Below the pieces are notes generated by a model. The model did not search any database. It saw nothing but the letters and a program-made list of their open reading frames with translations, and had not been told where the DNA came from. A program made the translations under genes and the position numbers. Source: Durusdinium trenchii (lineage: Eukaryota > Sar > Dinophyceae > Suessiales > Symbiodiniaceae). From it: 64,000 nucleotides of DNA. Below are positions 20,320 through 31,228 of this stretch, piece after piece. The stretch is taken from positions 76,284-140,283 of the forward strand of contig CAXAMN010006635.1 in NCBI GenBank assembly GCA_963970005.1, read 5' to 3'. Positions within the stretch are counted from its first letter, which is position 1; every line of letters begins with the position of its first letter.

Positions 20320-22980
20320 CAGCCAAAGCACTCCTAAGAAAAAAACTTTTCAAGATTCAAAACCTTCAAAAGACTGAGTCCGGAAAATTACGCCGGAGTT
20401 ACGACGTGCTTTTGTTTGGCAACTCTCTGCCAAACGTGCCAAACATTGAGATGCTGAGCAACACCCGTTCCACAGCCCAAAGCTTGTCCGGCAGGCTCTG
20501 CAAACCTGTGCAGCTAGAACTATATCCCAGCGCCCCGACATCCTGAAACAATGGGAATACATAACCGCCTATATGTTCTTTCAGCTTAGGAACACTTGCG
20601 TCTTCCAACACGTGCATCGCACTGTACCGAATTCATTTAGAAGATCATCTAATCGGATCTGACTGAGCCAGTGTGAGCCACTGCTGAAACCGGTGGAATG
20701 AGAAAACAGCGGAACAGGTAGACGAGCACACTTTCAAGCAAAATCATTCGTCAGTAGTGGATTTACCATGATTTACCTTCAAATAAGTGCGGACCACAAA
20801 GAATGCAAAGCCTTGAGAATCCACATCAAGTGACTTGGAAAAACTGCTGGACCAACTCCAGAAAAACGCCGGAGTTGGAAGTCCGGCGCTGCACCCTGTC
20901 AACGTGCCGGTGACGGAAGATCTGTATCTAATTGAAGGTATCTAGGTCCAGTCGGGTCCAGCGCTCGCGTCCGCGAGTCATGGGACCGGACTCGGATCGC
21001 GCGGAGCCGTGGGGTCCGAACGGAGGGGGAGAGCGGGTCCGGGCCAGGGATCCGGTGGGCATGAGAGAGTCGGGCTGTGCAGTGAAGGTTCCACCTGGAC
21101 TTTTTGACACTGTTTTTGTTCACCCAAAAAGGGTGAAAGATGGTGAAAGGTTGTATTCTGCAGGGGGAACTCAGTTCATACTCCTTCCAGGAACTCCTTC
21201 CCGGGCTGCGAAGGCACATCTCTCCAACGGCAAACAACCGGGAGAGTCCCAGACACTCAATGTGGGCACAAACTAAAGAACCAGCCGGGGCAAAATTAAT
21301 ATTAATTCTTCAGATTCTTCAGTCAAGTTTCAACCATCAAAGAAACTTGCATGTGTTCTTCTCTCAAGTCGCGAAGTCGCCCTAAGTCGCCCTCTTTTCC
21401 AGCGACTCGTCGCCAACAGCATTGCTGGAGTACCCAGCTCAGGCTACTCCAGTTGGGATGATCAGGCTACTCCATCGAGTCTCGGCAAGGTCAGTCCACT
21501 GGTCAGTCCTATAGGTGATGTCCCCTTCAATCGGATCCTTTGTACCGACAGTCCATGTGACTCCCGACCGCTGGGGGAGCCGGGGTACTCCTTAGGGCTC
21601 CACTTTCTGAGGTTGACAGGGGGGTTTAGCCACCTTCTGAGGATATGGTTGGAGCCCTAGGGACTTATAATTAGGATTCTACATACCTACCCGACTTCAA
21701 TCGCACCTACAGCTCCAACTAGCTCGTGAGTGGAGCCGGGGTGGCCCTCGCGAAGACAGGCGACCGACCAGTGCTGACGGGCCGTATCTATTCTCCAGGC
21801 TGGGAATCGAAGGATTCTGCATCAGCCAAACCTGTTTTTTCCAGGTGGTACCCAAACAAAAAGAAGGTGCTTGCAACTGTACACTCATTTTCGCAGCTAC
21901 GAGCTGAGACTTCAGGAAAAGACCGGCCGACGTAAACTTCAATAACGCATAATAACGTGATGTCTCACCCTGAAACGTGACCATCTCCAGGTCCTGTTTG
22001 ATTGCAGATGGTGAAAGGCCAAAGTCTGGATCCACAGAAGGGGTCACTTAAGTTGTTTTTAGCCACAATAGATGATTCATTATCATTCCTCGCTTGGAGC
22101 TCTGATTTCTCTGTATTGCTAAAGGCTCCTGGCTGATTTGAAGGTGCGTCTTCCCTGAAGACACATGTAAAGGGAATCTAGTTCAGAGCTCGTTCGCACC
22201 GGTCACTGCCAGGGCACTGCTAGCGCTCGTTCGCACCGGTCTTCAACTGAGAATCTGTCTGAACACCCACCAAACATATTCACTCTTCGCCCTTCGAAGA
22301 CTTGAACAGTTCGTAGATTTTTTGGTTCGACATGCATTGAAGCAGCAAGTTGCGGCAAATATGGTCTGCAGAAATCTGCCGCTGCCTCATTACATCAAAG
22401 AGATGTAAGGCGTACCTCCATTGCCTCATCTCCGTCAACGTTACTCGCCCGAGGAAAACATCTCAGTCGACCCGGTGGAGGGAGGTGACGGGAGGAGCCA
22501 TGACCTTTGAAGAACCTCCATGACTTGGCTTGGTTCGATGAATTATAGATCTTATAGAGGCATGTTCAAAAGGAACGCTGGTGGGAGATGAAAGAAGTGC
22601 CCCAAGATTCCTACTCTCTCACCACAAGACTCACAAGACGTAATTCAATTCGATTCAATGACCATGGACTTTCACTGTACCCGCATGCTCCATTGTCTGC
22701 CTACATTGACCCCTTTTCAATCACCTGAATGTAGGTGAATATGCTAGTCCCCCACAGGTCTGTCTGGGATACATCTTTCCAAACATTGCCAGGTTTCCAG
22801 GGGCTACTTCTGACAAGGCCCGTGCAGAGACACCATGCGCAAATCCAAAGCAGTTAGAATCAAAGCCTAAGAAGTATGACACCCTCTAGTCAATGGAAAG
22901 TGCTAGACCAATGGACCATGAAGAACTCAGATTTGTTTGAATATGACCCTACTAAGACTTACTAAGACTAGGAATTGATG
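20320..22980. other. No gene recognised; small direct repeat
   Basis: GC-rich block 20940-21080 is open on both strands. GCTCGTTCGCACCGGTC occurs twice, at 22188-22204 and 22225-22241. A GGATATGGTTGGAGCCCTAG copy of the foldback family is at about 21640-21660. No credible gene is seen; 22250-22980 is essentially free of long frames. Confidence 0.5.
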
Positions 22981-23082
22981 CTTGGTAGGTCCTAGATGAT
23001 CCTAGGTAGTCAGAACATGCCAGAAGGACTCAACCATATATATAGTAATTGAAGGGACATACAGTGCCCAACACAAAAGTAC

Positions 23083-23200
23083 CTTGAACACACAGTGTGG
23101 ACACACACTGTAGCAGACCCGGCCGCGGTGCTGAGCACGTGCACATGCTGCGATGGCTGCAGTGTAGCTGATGAGGTTGGGAGACACCTGCTGCCGTTGC
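23083..23200 (-). CDS. PPR repeat exon (cluster 1, last)
   Basis: The minus strand encodes VSPNLISYTAAIAACARAQ, the first helix of a pentatricopeptide repeat in which the usual CEKG is replaced by CARA. PPR proteins are helical-repeat RNA-binding proteins, usually acting on organelle transcripts. The segment ends at a good donor, AAG|GTACTT (exon end 23083); the acceptor is uncertain (CAG near 23203). It is the last of seven PPR segments on this strand between 23.0 and 31.2 kb. The second helix is weak, so it may be the C-terminal repeat or a relic. Confidence 0.6.
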
Positions 23201-23631
23201 CTGCGTGGCCGAACAAGACATCGACAACGACTGCCCCCACTCCATGCCCCACTCCCACTCCTTGCAAGGAAACATGATCCACATTCAGCACAAAAAAGAA
23301 CATCACATGTAGGCCAGATTTACTTACATGGATCATGGGTAGGTCATTTTTCCCTGTGGGACAACACCTCAAGCAAAGCCCTACACGCGATTCTTTTTGA
23401 GGTAAACAGCATGCAGGGCATCTTGGGATTCGGAAGTGCTGATATGTCTTGCCTCTTGGATCACAAAGGTCACCTGAAATACACCCAAACAACATGAAAT
23501 GAAACTCCGAAAGAGGACCACATCCAGTATCTATGATGATCTATGTCGGCGTTCCTTTCAAAGAGGACCACTTCGTTGCCTTCCAAGTGTTGGCATCACC
23601 AAGTCCAACGCCACCAGCCCAGTCACATCAA

Positions 23632-23734
23632 CTCCAAGAGGTCCAAAGCCGTGAGCCACTGTGAGCCCTTCTCACAGGCGCTGATGGTCGCACTGCAGCA
23701 GAACACATCGTAAGCCAACTGGGCCGATGACATC
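23632..23734 (-). CDS. PPR repeat exon (cluster 1)
   Basis: The minus strand reads MSSAQLAYDVFCCSATIS followed by ACEKGSQWLTALDLLE: both helices of one pentatricopeptide repeat. The exon is about 103 nt if it begins after CTAG at 23735. The lead MSSAQ is shared with the PPR exon at 27695-27803, suggesting repeat duplication within one gene. No stop interrupts it. Confidence 0.7.
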
Positions 23735-23875
23735 CTAGCCAACGCACAGATTCTGGAGCACACCGATTTCGAGGTGTGTGTTGGGGGGGGGGGTGACACA
23801 AGGGATGCCCCTGGTGATATGAATCACACTGATTATAAAGGATGTCCTGATGTCCACCAGCGCTGTTCGTAGTTT

Positions 23876-23943
23876 GCTTCCACATGTAAAAACCATCACT
23901 TCATTTCAAGCTTCCACATGTAAAAACCAGCACTTCATTTCAT
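23876..23943 (+). repeat. Two-copy 34-bp tandem duplication
   Basis: GCTTCCACATGTAAAAACCA followed by TCACTTCATTTCAA is repeated immediately with only two mismatches. Confidence 0.9.
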
Positions 23944-23949
23944 CCAACC

Positions 23950-25340
23950 CAGCTGTCAAAACTGTGTTTAAATTGAGAAAGGACTCGTCATCCGTCCACT
24001 TTTAGCCAGCACGACGTTCTCTGCGAGTCTCTGCCAGCGTCTCTTTCTTGTGAAATCGAAGGGCATGTGTTCTTCTCCCAAAAAATGGTCAAGCTAGGCA
24101 GGGCCTCATTACACCTCTTCTTTTTGTTGAGCAAAAGGAAGAGGGTATACCGTCACCTTGTGTTTTTGTTCAGCTTCTTCTTGAGAAGAAACACATGGTT
24201 TACCGGAAGGTCTTCGTCGGGAGACATCGGGCACCAGCTCACCCAGCGAATGCGATGGAGACACCAGCTCACCTGATCACCTAGACATCGGATCAATCGA
24301 AAGACCGGCAGTCGCGGCTTGGGGAACTCCATGTAGTTCTGAGCAGCTCCCTGTTTGATGGGGAATACGGATATCCCCGCCTCCTTAACCTCCTAAGCAG
24401 CAGCTAGAAGAATACTGTTCATCTTGCCCACAGTCTCTTAAGACGCAGCATTCGCAGCTTTTGAGGGAACCACCTGAAGGTTGGGGAATTACATAATTAA
24501 GCTAAACTTTGGCTTTCTTGGTAGAGAAGGATTTTTCCATCAACACTACGTGGATATCGCTGGTGCATACCTCAGAACAAGGGTACAAGTCCCTGTTTGT
24601 AAGAGGGTTATTTGCGTTTGCTCGGGTCCAAATTGTATTTGAGAGGACCCCTCATGTCCCTCTATGCATTTCACAGCTAAAAACAACTCTTCGAACCCAA
24701 AAAGCGACAACCACTCTTCGCTCAGCAGCTCGCGCAGCAACTGCAAAGCAAAGGGCCATTGTTCACCTTTCTCCTTGGGGCAAGTGGTCGGTTAGCTGGT
24801 AACTCATCTGGTCCGCCTGCAGTTGATAACCTAAAGCTAAGGAACCAATCTATTCGGGCACGTACTCAGCTTCGTTTCTCCATCCGAAAAGGAGCTACCG
24901 GACCCTACTGTTGAAGAACCCAACTGTTGGACTAGATACCAGGTTACGGTTCCTATTTGTAAGGTCGTCGCACATTCTGAGGTACCTGGATCCCCAGACT
25001 ATATCTGGCGTCTCAAAGTACTCAAGTATATACTCACTAATACAAAAAATTACAAAACTATATACCCAGTTTCGACCCATGCTGCGGAGCCTTTTCCAGA
25101 ATCCCATCTCAGGCGCCAGTGACGGGAATAGATTCGGCACTGAAACCACTGAATCATCTTCCAGCTGCTCATCATTGGCTTACTATGCATATAGCTTCTT
25201 ACTTATCTATGAAACCTCAACAGGTTCCCTCATGGATTTGCTTTAGGAACCCCAAAATAGAAGGACGAACGCTGATCTACTGATCTGATCGTCTTTCTGC
25301 ATCTGATGATCCCCAGTCAGACTTCGACCCCCCAACCAAG
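23950..25340. other. No gene recognised
   Basis: Overlapping 60-110 codon frames on both strands without domains. Copies of GGTACCTGGATCC and GGAGTC motifs of the dispersed family occur at 24980-25030. Confidence 0.5.
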
Positions 25341-25354
25341 ACATCCCCACTTAC

Positions 25355-25461
25355 CCAGGGCGGTCTCACGTCTGGTCGCTGACCGAGTCGCACAGGCACT
25401 GATCGTCGCGCTAAAGCTGATGGCCTGCGGCGCCAGTCCTGCGGCAGGCATCGCGCGGAAC
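25355..25461 (-). CDS. PPR repeat exon (cluster 1)
   Basis: The minus strand encodes RAMPAAGLAPQAISFSATIS then ACATRSATR. This is a PPR first helix with A-x-A-I-S-F spacing; the second helix is degraded compared with its neighbours. Both exon boundaries look good: acceptor CCCAG before 25461 and donor CTGG|GTAAGT after 25355. The 107-nt length equals one 35-residue repeat plus phase. The open frame extends further upstream on the minus strand, but that part is not PPR-like. Confidence 0.65.
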
Positions 25462-26044
25462 CTGGGCGGTTCGTGGTCTGTCGATCCAGTGAAAGTGGGA
25501 AGCCAAGCGACACAGAGGGGAACTTGAAGGGTATGTATGGGTATGTCAACTAGTTTAAGTTTCATCAAACTAATTACAGTGTTCAATACCACCATATTAC
25601 GGTATACCATTTCAGATTCCAACAGTGGCTGGCGCGACCCTGCCGAATTTGGACGTGGAATTATTAATGGCCTGTCCCTGGGCAAACGGCAGAGTGCGTG
25701 CTCCGGACTCCATGTAAACCACCATGCATACGGACGGTTGCAGGGTTTGGCCTCCGGCCTTGGCGATCGGCTTTCCGGAAACACGTTCACTCAAAACACC
25801 ACAGAAACGGTTTTGTTCAATGCTAGAAGTTCAGAGCAATTCCATGCGAAGAAGAGGAGTTAAAGATCCACCCCTCTGAGAAGGTGATCTGTTCGACGCT
25901 GTTCTGTAGGCTGTCGTACCGAGGGTCCTGTCTGGTTCGGTACGACTGACTTGATGGGTCCGGAGTGGAGCTGGTGGCGGTGCGTCCGAGTTCGGCGGAA
26001 GGAGGTGCGTCCGAGTGGCCATCATTCTGTTTCACATCACATGG

Positions 26045-26482
26045 TTACGTGGATGGACAAGAAAGGAAAACGTGGTTTTGTTTTACGACACAGGGGGTGC
26101 CATCCACTTCCATGTGAGTGAGCCAGACAAACTGCCGGGAACTGAACATAAACTGGTTATCAATCTTCGTAACCAGCCTTCCATCGTAGGGGTACAGTGT
26201 TCTGAAAATTCTTCCACGATGACCGATGACCACACCACTCCAACCAAACAGCTTATGAGTTGCTTGTCTACCATGTCTTCTCTTTGCAGGCAGTCTGCTG
26301 TAGCTCAGTTTTTGCAAATATACTGTGAGAAACACCCAGGTTCTTGATGGAGGACAGATGCATACATGCACCACTGAAGAAAACCCGTATGACCATACAA
26401 AAGGACGTTCCATGATGTTGCAATGTCCAACATTTGCGCGGTGTTCATGAACATGTTTTTGGCAGCGATGGCGAGCTGGCAA
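26045..26482 (-). CDS. Candidate coding segment, unidentified
   Basis: A 145-codon minus-strand frame. Its second half is the more protein-like, with VIGHRGRIFRTLYPYDGRLV then KIDNQFMFSSRQFVWLTHME. Its first half is His/Cys/Arg-rich and less so. No start, splice site or domain can be fixed. It lies between PPR exons on the same strand but shows no PPR signature; it may be an unrelated relic inside an intron. Confidence 0.28.
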   Translation of the reverse strand: MPARHRCQKHVHEHRANVGHCNIMERPFVWSYGFSSVVHVCICPPSRTWVFLTVYLQKLSYSRLPAKRRHGRQATHKLFGWSGVVIGHRGRIFRTLYPYDGRLVTKIDNQFMFSSRQFVWLTHMEVDGTPCVVKQNHVFLSCPST

Positions 26483-26908
26483 CTAAAGGATGGATCTCAC
26501 TGTTACCACTTGTTTGTCTAGAAAGGAGGCAGCAACCCCCATAATGGATCCGCTTCGAGATGATGCAGTCGCTGTTCATTTCTTTTTGTAACTCCCATAC
26601 CCCAAGCTAGTCTATTTGTGGGTCAAGCATCGTATGCGAAATGCTTTTGTTTCACCACTTTGACTTGAAACCGATCTAAGTGGCTGTGGATCATGGCACC
26701 AGGATACCTTGGTTGACCTACCGACATCACTTGCGCTCCAGGGTCTGCGCTTCCCCGAGTCCTTCACCTCTTGGTGGGTACTGGGGAGTTGGGTAGAGTA
26801 TCTACAAAACATGCACTGTACACATCAAACAAAAACAAATCATAAGGTCAGACTAGCTACGTGAGACCGAATATCCTCGTGGCTTCTGCATGTAGCAAGT
26901 TCAAGAAC

Positions 26909-27336
26909 CTACTTCGGTGGTGAGGGGACCGGCACTGCATCAAGATCACCACCTTTGGCCCATGCTTTGCGAATATAACGCCGATAAAGAAAACACTGCT
27001 CATACGTAAGGGACAAAGGTGGCCGGGCAACAAATTCGGCACTCGCAAATTGCATAGAAACAACCCCATCAGGATGATAGGGAGGTTTAAATGCCAAGTC
27101 CTCTACATCCGTCGCAGCTAGAAATCGGATACGACCATTGTGTCGAAGGACCGTGCCGTTGAAAGTGGATCGAACATGTGGCCAAAGCCATAGCTTGCCA
27201 TCAGAGGATGACACACCAAGTCTTGAAGACATACTCCCACAGTCGCGACCAAGACCGATTCTGGTCGCAACAAGGCAAGATGCGCCAGGGCTGCACACGT
27301 TCCAGTGTCAAACGTGGCAGACATCACCGCATGCAA
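26909..27336 (-). pseudogene. Unidentified coding segment with one frame change
   Basis: The minus strand first reads a Val/Leu/Ala-rich segment (VMSATFDTGTCAALAHLALL) in one frame. From about 27200 it continues in another frame as NGRIRFLAATDVEDLAFKPP and onward to a C-terminus ending in PVPSPPK and a stop at 26909. Both parts are protein-like, so a single indel or very small intron near 27200 is likely. No family is recognised. It sits inside the PPR cluster on the same strand but has no PPR motif. Confidence 0.4.
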
Positions 27337-27694
27337 TGGTCTCCCTCCAAGCCTGTCAATGCCTTTTAGAAGACGAGTCTATCATCCAGTGTCCAGTGGA
27401 CCACAGGCACCATTTGACGCAGAGACGATTGCTAAGCTATACCTTGATCCCGGTCAAGTTCCAGGTCATAAAGCAAGGACACAGCGAGACGCCGAAAGAC
27501 TTCGCCTTCATGGACCACTAAGACCAGATCCACTACCATACTGACCGACGTCATTCCAGCTGATGATCCTCATGGTACTCTGCTTCGCTTTCAGGACACC
27601 TGCCGGTCCGTCCCTCAAGTCGTTCGCTACATGGCTCCAGGTTTTGACCCATAAGTCTAAGTGATTCCCCAGAAGTACAACGCAACTTCTCTAC

Positions 27695-27803
27695 CGCCAA
27701 GTTGCAGGTGCAGCGCCCATTGCCACTGCCAGGCCTTTTCGCAGGCAGAGATCGCTGCGCTGAAGGAGACCCGGTTGGGCAAACACTGGGCGCTGGACAT
27801 CCA
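27695..27803 (-). CDS. PPR repeat exon (cluster 1)
   Basis: The minus strand encodes MSSAQCLPNRVSFSAAIS then ACEKAWQWQWALHLQLG, a complete 35-residue PPR motif with the canonical ACEK turn. Acceptor TTGCAG before 27803 and donor GGCG|GTAGAG after 27695 give an exon of 109 nt. This is one of the clearest repeats in the window. The local DNA is GC-rich relative to its flanks. Confidence 0.78.
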
Positions 27804-28427
27804 CTGCAACCTGGGCGCTGGCAAGCGAGGTCAACCCCGGCACTCGACTTCGTAGCTCAAAGGGCAACCACTGGGGCCCCAGGCAGGAAAGCACTTTTTG
27901 CATCCTCAATGCTATGTGGAAATACCTGGAGTCGACCTGGTCGTACCTCATAGCTACAGTTGTGTCTGATGGTCATGTCAGGGTCTGTACACGAAGGACC
28001 GACCATGACGAGAGATGACACCAACAAAAGAGGTACGGTACCACATGGTACCACCGTAGCTACTTTAATAGGTGGAGGTTCAAGTGACAAACAACCCCAC
28101 GTAGAGAACACACAATGAATCAAGTGGCTTAGACCAACCACAAGGTTCTGTATGCCCCTGAGTTTCTGAACCAAAGGATATCCAACTACCGATATGACGT
28201 CGCTTCTGCTTCCACGCATCTAAAAGCATAGGGATGTATGATTGATGTAGGACACATACCACCGTGCTTCCTTGCCTGGACCCTGGCATAGATTAGATAC
28301 TGGGCCAAACTCGGGGGGAACAGTGAGTTCATTTTACCTTAGATCTGATGGTTTTAATGTTGAAGTTGAACCATGCTAAAGGATGTTCAGGCGAATCAGT
28401 CAATGCAGACTCGGCAGTTGATGTTAG

Positions 28428-28614
28428 GGGAAGTCAAAACTGATGAGGAGTGCTGGCTCCGACCACTGGCCCCTCTACAGTGCTCATCAACTTCTTGTAG
28501 CACGAACAGCTGGCTTGAAACTTGATCGGAGACCAACCGAAGGCATTCTTCATATGACAATCCAGGCAACGCGAGGGGCGGTGCATCGCTTAGAGGCTTG
28601 GGTCGTGAGATCAG
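28428..28614 (+). CDS. Candidate internal exon, unidentified
   Basis: A stop-free plus-strand segment of 62 codons lies exactly between an acceptor TTAG (ending 28427) and a strong canonical donor CAG|GTGAGT (28615). The in-frame TAG is part of the acceptor, so the open frame begins at the splice site. The encoded sequence is well mixed (SAGSDHWPLYSAHQLLVART, then TEGILHMTIQATRGAVHRLE). No family is recognised. It runs opposite to the surrounding PPR exons, so it belongs to a different gene. Confidence 0.45.
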
Positions 28615-28911
28615 GTGAGTGATGGAAAAGCTTTTTGGCGTAAGGCAAAGATTTGGGGATTACAGTACAACATTAGATGAGTCATCAAAAGCTGAGGGGT
28701 GCCACATTCACCCGTCTCGGGGTCGCTGACCAAACTACATACCTAGACATACCTAGGCCCATCTTGGCCTTGTAGGAACAAGGGCATTTTCCCCCCCACC
28801 AAAGCGGAATCACAGCTCGAGTTTCTCGCCCGTCTAAGTTCACTAATCGCCCGTCGCAGTTCCTCACCTCGCGACACTTCCTTACAAAAAATGTTAGATT
28901 ACAGTACTGCC

Positions 28912-28985
28912 TTGCTAGCAACAAGCTACTAGTAAGGCACCTTGCTACTAGTAGTAATGCCCTTGTTACTAGTAGCAAGAACACA
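28912..28985 (+). repeat. Dispersed TACTAGTAGCAAG repeat, copy C
   Basis: TGCTAGCAACAAGCTACTAG, GCACCTTGCTACTAGTAG and GCCCTTGTTACTAGTAGCAA are variants of the same blocks as at 3353 and 38666. On the minus strand it forms the Leu/Ala/Arg-rich start of a chance frame. Confidence 0.75.
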
Positions 28986-29010
28986 ACTGCATACAGTAAA
29001 CTCTATTTCC

Positions 29011-29118
29011 CTATGGATCCACTGCCACCCTCTGTGAAGGTGCGTGGACCCTCACTTTGCCTACAATTTGAGGGTCTCCTTCTTCACCGTACCTTAGAGG
29101 GTGGCAGTGGATCCATAG
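29011..29118. repeat. Foldback element with 23-bp perfect inverted ends
   Basis: The first 23 bases (29011-29033, starting CTATGGATCCACTGCCACCC) are the exact reverse complement of 29096-29118. Inside the arms, GACCCTCA and TGAGGGTC pair again. It is 108 bp long and looks like a miniature inverted-repeat element of the GGTACC/GGACCCTC family. Confidence 0.88.
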
Positions 29119-29152
29119 CGGTTGTTAACAAGTTGTCAAACTATAACCAAAA

Positions 29153-29153
29153 C

Positions 29154-29200
<47 letters not shown>

Positions 29201-29210
29201 NNNNNNNNNN

Positions 29211-29256
<46 letters not shown>
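29153..29256 (+). repeat. (AGT)n microsatellite containing a 10-N gap
   Basis: About 50 bases of AGT triplets lie on each side of ten N at 29201-29210. True array length is unknown. Confidence 0.97.
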
Positions 29257-29257
<1 letters not shown>

Positions 29258-29295
29258 ACCACTTCCATGCCATAGCCTGGACTGCCATCCGGGTC

Positions 29296-29470
29296 ACAAG
29301 GCCAAGGCCTGGAGCCACTGGGTGCCCTTCTCGCAGGAGCTGATGGCAGCACTGTAGAGGACGACATCTCCATGGAGCCGGGTGCTCTCCAAGGCCTCCT
29401 GAGAGGCGCTCGCCATCAGCTTGTGCCCTCCCAACTTGTAGCAACTGCCATCGTTTTGGCACACGACATG
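29296..29470 (-). CDS. PPR repeat exon (cluster 1)
   Basis: The minus strand, open after an in-frame TAA near 29472, encodes a lead (NDGSCYKLGGHKLMASASQ), then ESTRLHGDVVLYSAAIS and SCEKGTQWLQALAL before a stop at 29296-29298. That is a full PPR motif with a conserved SCEKGTQW turn. The lead probably completes the previous repeat. The adjacent AGT array lies downstream on this strand, so exon end and array are close. The donor is not obvious. Confidence 0.75.
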
Positions 29471-29479
29471 GATTTAAAA

Positions 29480-30290
29480 TCTTAAATAACTTCTTACTGG
29501 AAAAAGGTGCTGACAAAAGAATCCCATAGGATCCACCCCAAAGACACCTCCGGGATTTTTCAAATCCAAAAAAAAACGACGTCACCCTCGACGTGGAGAG
29601 TGATGACGTGGATCCGGGCCTCGTGGGTGGTGCCTATTGAATAGGGAAGGGGATCACTGGTGGAATTTCTGAAGGCTAATAGATGTGAATAGCTTAGGCA
29701 TGGATCTTGGATGGTGTCCTGGAGGTTTCTTGTTCGGGTTGCGTGGCAAGCTTCATCTCACCTTAGACAATGGCACATGACTCCATAACAACAAGTACTT
29801 GTACCCATTTTCCGCTGTATTTTGAGACTCCAGGTCCAGGTACTCCTCAGTCACATTCGGCAAACTGAAGGATGACCTTGACTTGTCAATTCAAACTCAA
29901 CAGCTTAATGAGCATACAAAGGCGACTTCTTTTGGCCAGGGTAGCTTGCAGAACAGAAGCTCCCATACCTCCACCTATCTTGGTATACATAGCCATATAG
30001 ACTTCAGATTCCACTACATTTGCTCCAGTTTGACCTCCATCCATTATACCATCCCTTCTTCAGATGTCTTGCCGACCATCTTGTCTTCTGCGTACAAAAG
30101 TCAGCCCTGTCACTCAGAGTTCAAGAGAACCGGCGAAAGACATAGCGCAAGCACCTCTTGGCACTGTGATCTGGACCCGACGGACAGTTCATACCATAGA
30201 AAATTGGTCATGACCCCATAAAAGACAGGTACCGTACGACAGTCCCCATTTTTGCGGGTACAAACCATCCATGTGGGAGTCTCTGGGTAG
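29480..30290. other. No gene recognised
   Basis: One 112-codon plus-strand chance frame (29883-30221) without domain, and copies of the GGTACC and GGTCATGACC motifs at 29830-29850 and 30205-30240. Confidence 0.5.
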
Positions 30291-30297
30291 TTCAGGT

Positions 30298-30484
30298 TTA
30301 GATCTTCTCAACTTTTGGGCCTTCCCATGGCTCGCTCCAAAAACCGCCTTCCCATGGCTCGCTCGTCCAAGAGGCCATGAGCTGCAGCGCCTTCGTCCAC
30401 TCACCCGCCTTCTCGCAGGCGGACACGGCTGCCCCAAAGGTCACCAGGTTGGGCGGCACCGAGCTCTGCCACATGAAACCTGGA
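30298..30484 (-). CDS. PPR repeat exon (cluster 1)
   Basis: The minus strand encodes MWQSSVPPNLVTFGAAVS then ACEKAGEWTKALQLM, a textbook PPR repeat. An acceptor-like TCCAG precedes 30485. The frame continues past the repeat to a stop at 30298 through a tandem Trp-Ser/Thr-Glu-Pro-Trp-Glu-Gly duplication, which comes from two copies of CTTCCCATGGCTCGCTC on the plus strand and is probably intronic. The GC-rich composition is confined to the PPR part. Confidence 0.78.
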
Positions 30485-30654
30485 CAGGCATTGGCGCATG
30501 GGCGTGACAGTGCCGGAGATGGAAGTTTGAGAGGTCATCTGAAAAAAGAGGACAATCGTGATTCATATACAATCAGTTTGAAGGGGTTCAACTTGAGAGT
30601 TTATGTTGAGAAATCACCATCTCTCCCAACCAAGTGTCTGAACAACGGTTAAAA

Positions 30655-30671
30655 CCATATATATATATATA
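30655..30671 (+). repeat. (TA)n microsatellite
   Basis: Short TA run after CCATATA. A T run of about 17 bases follows at 30914-30930. Confidence 0.8.
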
Positions 30672-31003
30672 CTGTTTTTGCCAAAAGCAGATTTGCTCAG
30701 AGTCCAAGAGGGGGTGGCTTGGAAATTGTCGTTGAGTCTGAACACCCTTGCCTGTTCATCAAACCTCCCTTTAGACCCTTCGGATGTGATCTTCCCTGTT
30801 CGCTGCTGGGAGTCGCTGTCAACTTCGCTGTCAGAGTTGGACCTCAACAAACGGATAGGATAGTTTAACCTATGTGGTTGTTAAACGTGTCGTTGGACCT
30901 CCCAAGGTTTATGTTTTTTTTTTTTTTTTAAACAACACCATATGACACCTTTCATTTTGGTCTCCAAACACTTCAGACTTGCACCGAGCTCTTTGGCACT
31001 TCA

Positions 31004-31155
31004 TCACGGGATCAGGTCCCACCATGTCCCACCCCAAGACCACCATGTCCCAGCCGGGCATCGGAGTAGCTCCACAGCCCTTGGCCACTGGGAGGCTTTC
31101 TCACAAGCGCTGACCGCTGCAGAGAAATGAAAGATGTTGGGATCCATCCGCACCG
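31004..31155 (-). CDS. PPR repeat exon (cluster 1, first seen)
   Basis: The minus strand encodes VRMDPNIFHFSAAVS then ACEKASQWPRAVELL, a complete PPR motif. An acceptor ATCCCAG precedes 31155. After the repeat the frame runs through a Trp/Gly-rich stretch made by three CATGGTGGG-type repeats to a stop at 31004; that part is probably intron. It is the highest-coordinate, hence most N-terminal, PPR segment of this cluster. Confidence 0.75.
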
Positions 31156-31228
31156 CTGGGATACCTTGTTGAGGGCCCTTTTCACATCAAACATCGTGGA
31201 CTATTATTGATTAACATACTCAACTCAA

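Noticed and set aside
26909-27336. Capsid protein of an RNA virus
   Set aside because: The segment is protein-like, but I see no feature tying it to a capsid and it is far from the RdRp frame. Recorded as unidentified.
29122-29585. Poly-Ser, poly-Val, poly-Tyr and poly-Leu proteins around 29.2 kb
   Set aside because: They are translations of the AGT microsatellite in different frames and strands. The PPR exon next to it is in a different frame.
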